Assembly (NCBI RefSeq): GCF_900496975.1
Contig: NZ_UFQC01000003.1
Location: forward strand, 186,001 to 250,000
Length of the DNA stretch: 64,000 nucleotides
Source of the DNA: Achromobacter veterisilvae
GTDB taxonomy: Bacteria; Pseudomonadota; Gammaproteobacteria; Burkholderiales; Burkholderiaceae_B
Direction: 5' to 3'
Part shown: positions 59,013-64,000 of the stretch, in pieces
Position numbering within the stretch: position 1 is the stretch's first letter
Layout of the letters: each line of letters opens with the position of its first letter
Notes under the pieces: generated by a model
What the model was told of the DNA's origin: nothing
Database searches by the model: none
The model's input: only the letters and a program-made list of their open reading frames with translations
Translations under genes and position numbers: made by a program

Positions 59013-59984
59013 ATGGCGCTGAAGAAAATCATGGCCGCCTGCCTCGCGGCGGCCAGCCTGTCCGCCCCGGCGTTCGCCGACAACTGGCCGTCCAAACCCA
59101 TTACGTTGCTGGTGCCGTTCTCGGCCGGCGGCCCGACCGACTTCATCGCGCGCCTGGTGGCCGAGCCGCTGGCGCGCGAACTGGGGCAGCAGGTCATTGT
59201 GCAGAACAAGCCGGGGGCCAGCGGCAACGTGGGATACCAGAGCGTGCTGAACGGCCCGGCCGACGGCTATACGCTGATGCACAACACGGTGGGCATGCAG
59301 GCCATCAACCCGCTGATGTATCCCGGCGCGAAAATGCATCCGCTGCAGGACTACGTGCCGGTCGGCATCACGGGCGCCATGCCCAATCTGCTGGTGGTCA
59401 ATCCCGAGCGCACGCCGGCCGCCACGCTGGGCGAGCTTGTCCAGCGCGGCCAGGCCACCGCGAACGGGCTGAGCTACGCGACGTTCGGACCCGGCAGCTC
59501 GCCCCATGTCTACGGCGCATTGCTGCAGAAACTGGCCAGTTTCCAGGCGGTGGGCGTCGCCTACAAAGGCAGCGCCAATGCCGTGACCGACGTGATCGGG
59601 GGCCAGGTCGATTTTCTGTTCGACAGTATGTCCACCAGCATCGGCCAGGTCCAGGCTGGCAGGCTGAAGGCCCTGGCGATCACCTCGGCGGAACGTTCGC
59701 CGCTGCTGCCCGGCGTCCCCACGCTGAAGGAGGCCGGCTATCCGGGCCTGGACCTCAAGTTCTGGTTCTCTCTGCAGGTGCCGGCCGGCACGCCGCCCGA
59801 GGCGGTGCAGAAGCTGCGCGAGGCCATCGCGCGGGTCGTGGCGAGCGAGTCCTATCGCAAGGCGATGCAGGAGCGCGGCGCCGAGGCGCTGCAAGTGGCG
59901 CCGGCCGAGCTGGACGCCTTCTTCAAGCGGGAGACCGCGCAGTGGACCGAGGCCGCGAACGCCATCGGCCTGAAGGCCGAGTGA
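59013..59984 (+). CDS. Bug-family tripartite tricarboxylate transporter substrate-binding protein
   Basis: A 323-residue periplasmic binding protein of the Bug/TctC family. The signal peptide (MALKKIMAACLAAASLSAPA, cleavage after AFA) is followed by NWPSKPITLLVPFSAGGPTD, QNKPGASGNVGYQS, YATFGPGSSPHVYG and VGVAYKGSANAVTDVIGGQV. GGAG precedes the ATG. It leads an operon with a CoA-transferase and an enoyl-CoA hydratase, suggesting it captures the acid these enzymes degrade. Confidence 0.95.
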   Translation: MALKKIMAACLAAASLSAPAFADNWPSKPITLLVPFSAGGPTDFIARLVAEPLARELGQQVIVQNKPGASGNVGYQSVLNGPADGYTLMHNTVGMQAINPLMYPGAKMHPLQDYVPVGITGAMPNLLVVNPERTPAATLGELVQRGQATANGLSYATFGPGSSPHVYGALLQKLASFQAVGVAYKGSANAVTDVIGGQVDFLFDSMSTSIGQVQAGRLKALAITSAERSPLLPGVPTLKEAGYPGLDLKFWFSLQVPAGTPPEAVQKLREAIARVVASESYRKAMQERGAEALQVAPAELDAFFKRETAQWTEAANAIGLKAE

Positions 59985-59988
59985 CCGC

Positions 59989-61218
59989 ATGGCCGACACC
60001 AAGCGCATGACGCCGCTCAAGAACATCATGGTCCTGGACCTGAGCAAGGTGCTGGCCGGCCCGCTTTGCGGGCAATACCTGGGCGAACTGGGCGCCCGCG
60101 TGATCAAGGTCGAGCCGGTGGGCACGGGCGACGATACGCGCGCCTGGCTGCCGCAGGACGCGGGCCAGTCCGCCACGTTCCTGGCGGTCAACCACAACAA
60201 GCGCAGCCTGGCCGTGGATTTGAAGACGGCGCAGGGGCGGGAGGTCGTGCACCGGCTGGCCGCGCAGGCGGACGTGGTGCTGCAGGGTTTCGGCGGGCGC
60301 ACCGCCGCCCGCCTGGGCGTGGACTACGAGACGCTGAGCGGCATCAACCCGAAGCTCGTCTACTGCGAGATCTCGGGCTACGGGCGGGAAGGGCCGATGG
60401 GCGAGGAGCCCGGCTACGACGTCATGCTGCAGGCCTTCAGCGGCATGATCAGCACCATGGGCGAACCGGGCGGCAGCTTCGCGCGCGCCAGCTTCTCGCC
60501 GGTCGACCTGGGCACGGGCTCGTTCGCGCTGAGCGGGATCCTCGCCGCGCTGCTGGAACGCGGCCAGACCGGCCGTGGCCAGTACCTGGACGTCTCTTTG
60601 CTGGACACGTCATTGGGCCTGATGTCGTACATGGCGCAGAACTACTGGCGCACGGGGAAGATTCCGCGCCGCATGGGCACCGGGCATCCGGCGATGTGCC
60701 CGTACCAGGCCTTTCGGGCCGCGGACGGCGACATCATGCTCGGCGTGGGCAACGACGCGCAATGGCAGCGTTTCTGCGCGGTGGCGGGCCTGCGGGACTA
60801 CGTGGACGCGCCCGACTTCGCGAGGAACGCCGACCGGGTACGCAACTTCGACGCGACCGTGGCCCTGGTCCAGTCGCGCATGGAGACGCGCACCGTCGCG
60901 CAGTGGCTGGAGTCGCTGAAACCGGCGGGCATCGCCTGCTCGGCCATCCATACGCTGGACCAGGCGCTGGCGCATCCGCAGGTCGCCGCGCGCGACCTGA
61001 TCGTGAAGAGCGAGCATCCGGTGCTGGGAGAGGTGCGGAACGTGGGGCTGCCGGTAAGGTTCGGACGCCAGCCCCGCCAGGCCGCGCTGCCGGCGCCCCT
61101 GCTGGGCGAGCACAGCCGCGAGATCCTGGCCGGACTCGGCTACGCCGAAGCGGAGATCGACGCGATGCTGGCCGCCGGCAGTGTGCAGGCCCATACCCTT
61201 CCTGGAGAAGCCGCATGA
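59989..61218 (+). CDS. CaiB/BaiF-family (family III) CoA-transferase
   Basis: A 409-residue family III CoA-transferase, which moves CoA between acyl groups. Typical segments are VLDLSKVLAGPLCGQYLGEL, GARVIKVEPVGTGDDTRAWL, NHNKRSLAVDLKTAQGREVV, GYDVMLQAFSGMISTMGEPG (Asp of the GYD motif, the nucleophile, ~residue 144) and LLGEHSREILAGLGY. It starts four bases after the Bug gene and overlaps the next hydratase gene (ATGA). Confidence 0.95.
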   Translation: MADTKRMTPLKNIMVLDLSKVLAGPLCGQYLGELGARVIKVEPVGTGDDTRAWLPQDAGQSATFLAVNHNKRSLAVDLKTAQGREVVHRLAAQADVVLQGFGGRTAARLGVDYETLSGINPKLVYCEISGYGREGPMGEEPGYDVMLQAFSGMISTMGEPGGSFARASFSPVDLGTGSFALSGILAALLERGQTGRGQYLDVSLLDTSLGLMSYMAQNYWRTGKIPRRMGTGHPAMCPYQAFRAADGDIMLGVGNDAQWQRFCAVAGLRDYVDAPDFARNADRVRNFDATVALVQSRMETRTVAQWLESLKPAGIACSAIHTLDQALAHPQVAARDLIVKSEHPVLGEVRNVGLPVRFGRQPRQAALPAPLLGEHSREILAGLGYAEAEIDAMLAAGSVQAHTLPGEAA

Positions 61219-61994
61219 AGTTCCTGCGCTACGCCGTCCGCGAACAGGTCGCGGAAATCCATCTGTGCCACGCGCCCGTCAACGCGCTCGACGTGGAAAT
61301 GCTGGACGAACTGATCGCCGCGCTGGCGCGGGCCGACGCCGACCCCGGCGTGCGCGCGGTCCTGCTGGCCAGCGACCTGCCGGGACGGTTCTGCGCCGGC
61401 CTGGATATGAAGAAGCTGCTGGACAGCGCGCCGGCCCGGATCCATCGCCTGCTCTCGACGCTGTACATCAAGCTCTACGACGCGCAGTTCAACCTGGGCA
61501 AGCCGTCGATCGCGGTGGTGTCGGGCGCCGTGCGCGGCGGCGGCATGACGGTGGCCGTTTCCTGCGACATGATCGTCGCGGCGGACACCGCCACCTTCGG
61601 CTATCCGGAAATCGACGTGGGGGTGCTGCCCGCCATCCACTACGTGCACTTGCCGGGCATCGTGGGCAAGCACAGGGCGTTCGACCTGCTGTTCACCGGC
61701 AGGACCTTCGATGCGGCCGAAGCGCGCGGCCTGGGCCTGGTGGCGCGCGTCGCGCCGGAAGCGGAGTTGCTGGAGCAGGCGCGCGCGCTGGCGCGGTCCC
61801 TGGCGGCCAAGCCGCCGCAGGTCCTGGCGATGGGGCGGCGCGCCTTCGTGTTCAGCAACGACAACGAATACCGGCGCCGGGTCGCCACGGCGGTGGAGGT
61901 GTTCTGCAACGCGGCCGCCACGCCCGAGGCGCGCGAGGGCTTGCGCGCCTTCGTGGAAAAGCGGGCGCCGGACTGGCCGGCCGCGGCGGGCTAG
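61215..61994 (+). CDS. Enoyl-CoA hydratase/isomerase family protein
   Basis: A 259-residue crotonase-fold protein. The CoA-binding segment is GRFCAGLDMKKLL (~residues 56-68), and the oxyanion-hole region is SGAVRGGGMTVAVSCDMIVA (~105-124) followed by ATFGYPEIDVGVLP. The usual second catalytic Glu of crotonase (E-x-x-x-G-L-V-P style) is only partly retained here (GLGLVARV), so hydratase versus isomerase, thioesterase or decarboxylase activity is open. Translationally coupled to the CoA-transferase. Confidence 0.9.
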   Translation: MKFLRYAVREQVAEIHLCHAPVNALDVEMLDELIAALARADADPGVRAVLLASDLPGRFCAGLDMKKLLDSAPARIHRLLSTLYIKLYDAQFNLGKPSIAVVSGAVRGGGMTVAVSCDMIVAADTATFGYPEIDVGVLPAIHYVHLPGIVGKHRAFDLLFTGRTFDAAEARGLGLVARVAPEAELLEQARALARSLAAKPPQVLAMGRRAFVFSNDNEYRRRVATAVEVFCNAAATPEAREGLRAFVEKRAPDWPAAAG

Positions 61995-61996
61995 CC

Positions 61997-62800
61997 TTAT
62001 TTTCCAGTGAATCGCGGCGGCCGCTTTTCGCGGAAGGCCCTGACGCCTTCGGCGAAATCGGCGCGCGCGGCGGAGTCCAGGAAGCGCGCGGTTTCCTCGG
62101 CCAACTGGGTTTCCAGCGTGGCGCTCGCAGCCGAACGCAGCAGCGCCTTGGCGCCCGCGATGCCGTGCGGGGCGTTGAGGGCGATGTCGCGCGCGTAGGC
62201 GCGCGCCGCGCCGGCGAGTTCGGCGGCGGGCGCCGTGCGCGTGACGATGCCCCAGGCCAGCGCGTCGCCGGCGGTGAAGGCGTCGGGGCGCAGCAGCAGG
62301 TCCAGCGCGCGCCGGGCGCCCAGCACGCGCGTCAGCCCGTGCGTCATGCCGGCGTCCGGCGTGGCGCCGAGCTTGAGATAGGCCGTCATGAACCGGCATT
62401 CCGTCGCGGCGATGGCCAGGTCGCAGGCGAGCACCAGCGATAGGCCGGCGCCCGCGGCGATGCCGTGCACCTGCGCCAGCCATACCTTGTCCATGCGCGC
62501 GATGCGGGCGACGAAATCATTGAGCGGCGTGAACAGGTCGAGCAGCGCGCCGCGCACCTGGCCGGCATCGCCTTCGAACATGGAAATGTCGCCGCCGGCG
62601 CAGAAAGCCTTGCCTTCGGCGCGCAGCAGCACGGCGCGGATCTCGTCGCGGGCCTCGATCCATTGGGCGGCCCGTTGCAGGTCCTGCGCCATCGCCACGT
62701 CGATGGCGTTGAGCGCGTCGGGGCGGTTCAGCGTCACGGTCGCGATCGCGCCGTCGGTGTCCAGAAGCAGCGTCGGGAAGCTTGGAATTCCAGGGGGCAT
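61997..62800 (-). CDS. Enoyl-CoA hydratase/isomerase family protein
   Basis: A 267-residue crotonase-fold protein of the PaaG type: [20 protein letters not shown] at the start, [20 protein letters not shown] (CoA-binding, ~residues 64-83), [20 protein letters not shown] (oxyanion hole) and [20 protein letters not shown]. The Asp-Ala-Gly segment near residue 150 fits the isomerase/PaaG side of the family. Convergent with the previous hydratase gene, leaving two bases between stops. Confidence 0.92.
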   Translation of the reverse strand: MPPGIPSFPTLLLDTDGAIATVTLNRPDALNAIDVAMAQDLQRAAQWIEARDEIRAVLLRAEGKAFCAGGDISMFEGDAGQVRGALLDLFTPLNDFVARIARMDKVWLAQVHGIAAGAGLSLVLACDLAIAATECRFMTAYLKLGATPDAGMTHGLTRVLGARRALDLLLRPDAFTAGDALAWGIVTRTAPAAELAGAARAYARDIALNAPHGIAGAKALLRSAASATLETQLAEETARFLDSAARADFAEGVRAFREKRPPRFTGK

Positions 62801-63005
62801 GGCGCGTCTCCGTTATCGGGTAAATACCAACTGTCGATCCAAAAACCGCGATGCTATGGTCTGAACCGAGCGCTTGCTTGGTTTTCTTTTGAGCACGTGT
62901 AGCGTAACGCATAGAACGATTTTCCGGTGCTGATCTGGCATAGGTAAAGACAGGTTCGTTGCATTTCCTGCCTCGCGGTTCGCCCTGATCCACCGCTGAT
63001 AAAAA

Positions 63006-63022
63006 TGCCGCCCCAAGCGGCA
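63006..63022 (-). terminator. Hairpin in the gap before the ABC transporter genes
   Basis: TGCCGC-CCCAA-GCGGCA, with TTTTT after it on the minus strand. It would terminate leftward transcription. On the plus strand it lies in the livG-type leader, about 32 bases before the ATG. Confidence 0.5.
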
Positions 63023-63054
63023 AAAGAACTTCGCGTCGAAAAGCGAGGAGACAA

Positions 63055-63879
63055 ATGGTGGATCGGTCCGAGCAGCCTCCCTTGCTGGAGGTGGATGGGG
63101 TTACCTTGGCGTTCGGCGGAGTCAAGGCGTTGACGGGCGTGGGTTTTCGCGTGGCGCCCGGTTCCATCACCACGGTCATCGGCCCCAACGGCGCCGGCAA
63201 GACCTCGTTGTTCAACACCATTTCAGGTTTCTACAAGCCATCGTCGGGACTGATCCGCTTCCTGGGTCGCGACATCACGCGCGTGGCGGCGCCCGAACGC
63301 GCCAGGCTTGGCCTGGCCCGCAGTTTCCAGAACATCGCGCTGTTCCGCGGCATGACCGTGCTGGACAACATCAAGCTCGGGCGCCACGCCCATTTGCGCT
63401 GCAACGTGCTGGACGCGCTGCTGTACCTGGGGCGGGCGCGCCGCGAAGAGATGGCGCTGCGCGCCGACATCGAAGAACGCATCATCGACTTCCTGGAGAT
63501 CGACCACATCCGCCACGCGCCGGTGGCGGCGCTGTCCTACGGACTGCAGAAGCGCGTGGAGCTGGCGCGCGCGCTGGCCATGAATCCCAAGGTGCTGATG
63601 CTGGACGAACCCGTGGCCGGCATGAACCGCGAGGAAACCGACGACATGGCGCGCTTCATCCTGGACGCCCGTTCCGAGTGGGGCGTGACGGTGCTGATGG
63701 TGGAGCACGACATGGGCATGGTGATGGACCTGTCGGACCACGTAGTGGTGCTGAACTTCGGCCAGGTGATCGCCGACGGCACGCCGTCCGAGGTGCAGGC
63801 CGATCCCGAGGTCATCAAGGCCTACCTGGGCGCGGGCGACGTGGGCGACCTGCGCCGCCGGCTGAGGGAGGCGGCCTGA
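63055..63879 (+). CDS. livG: Branched-chain-amino-acid-type ABC transporter ATP-binding protein
   Basis: A 274-residue LivG-type ATPase. Walker A is GPNGAGKTSLFN (~residues 43-54), the Q-loop FQNIALF, the signature LSYGLQKRVELARAL (~160-174), Walker B VLMLDEPVAGM and the switch His in VEHDMGMVM. ARLGLARSFQNIALFRGMTV is typical of LivG. GAGGAGA precedes the ATG. It is followed at once by a LivH-type permease. In this setting such transporters often carry aromatic or dicarboxylic acids rather than amino acids. Confidence 0.95.
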   Translation: MVDRSEQPPLLEVDGVTLAFGGVKALTGVGFRVAPGSITTVIGPNGAGKTSLFNTISGFYKPSSGLIRFLGRDITRVAAPERARLGLARSFQNIALFRGMTVLDNIKLGRHAHLRCNVLDALLYLGRARREEMALRADIEERIIDFLEIDHIRHAPVAALSYGLQKRVELARALAMNPKVLMLDEPVAGMNREETDDMARFILDARSEWGVTVLMVEHDMGMVMDLSDHVVVLNFGQVIADGTPSEVQADPEVIKAYLGAGDVGDLRRRLREAA

Positions 63880-64000
63880 TGGACTGGCTGTTCTTCCTGG
63901 AGGTAACCCTGGCCGGGCTGGGCAGCGGCGGGCTGTATGCGCTGGCGGCACTGGCGTTCGTCATCGTCTACAAGGCCACGCGGGTGGTGAACATCGCCAT
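63879..64000 (+). CDS. livH: Branched-chain-amino-acid-type ABC transporter permease, N-terminal part
   Basis: The first 40 residues of a LivH-type permease: MDWLFFLEVTLAGLGSGGLY, then ALAALAFVIVYKATRVVNIA, the conserved first membrane helices of the family. The ATG overlaps the livG stop (TGATG). The gene runs off the right edge. Confidence 0.88.
   Translation, partial: MDWLFFLEVTLAGLGSGGLYALAALAFVIVYKATRVVNIA

Overview
This 64-kb window is high-GC chromosomal DNA from a betaproteobacterium. It most resembles the family Alcaligenaceae (Bordetella/Achromobacter type). The grounds are gene content and order: dapC-dapD-dapE-prmB-yheS, tig-clpP-clpX-lon-lexA, iscR-iscS-iscU-iscA-hscB-hscA-fdx-iscX, two Bug-type periplasmic binding proteins beside CoA-dependent catabolic genes, and a metal-independent type KdsA. 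This is inference from recognisable protein families, not from a database search. I see no prophage, insertion sequence, transposase or CRISPR array.

Layout. 1-3.4 kb: end of a fatty-acid desaturase, a UvrD-type helicase and a chorismate mutase. 3.4-8.8 kb: an iron-starvation cell-surface signalling unit read leftwards (ECF sigma factor FecI, anti-sigma FecR, TonB-dependent receptor with an STN domain, di-haem peroxidase) with a Fur-like box in front. 8.8-14.9 kb: yheS, prmB and the lysine/diaminopimelate genes dapE, dapD, dapC. 15-16.8 kb: tRNA-Leu(UAG) followed by an islet of small unknown genes. 16.8-23.4 kb: aqpZ, an MgtC-family protein, cytochrome b561, kdsA, a GNAT acetyltransferase, an orphan pqiB-like MCE gene and small unknowns. 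23.4-28.4 kb: a TetR/MFS pair, two RidA-family genes, and a LysR regulator divergent from a D-threonine-aldolase/D-serine-dehydratase-like PLP enzyme. 28.4-33.5 kb: an autotransporter-type barrel without a passenger, several short hypotheticals, two cold-shock genes and a three-copy tandem repeat. 33.5-42.1 kb: UPF0114 protein, M48 peptidase, then the protein quality-control block tig-clpP-clpX-lon and lexA.

42.2-46.9 kb is a catabolic island (Bug protein, AMP-forming acyl-CoA ligase, thiolase) divergent from an IclR regulator. 47-51 kb holds tyrB, uvrB and a low-molecular-weight tyrosine phosphatase. 51.2-56.8 kb is a complete isc operon with an IscR-type box. 57-58.9 kb has a protein with two methylglyoxal-synthase-like domains and a LysR regulator. 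59-64 kb is a second catabolic/transport island: Bug protein, CaiB-type CoA-transferase, two enoyl-CoA hydratases, and the start of a branched-chain-amino-acid-type ABC transporter that runs off the right edge.

Regulatory DNA is visible in several places: an SOS box at lexA, a sigma-32-like promoter at lon, a type-1-like IscR site, a Fur-like box, paired TetR operators, a LysR-type palindrome and an IclR-type inverted repeat. The least explained parts are the tRNA-Leu islet, the passenger-less barrel protein, the tandem methylglyoxal-synthase-like protein, the orphan pqiB with its palindromic leader, and the 81-82 bp tandem repeat after the first cold-shock gene.
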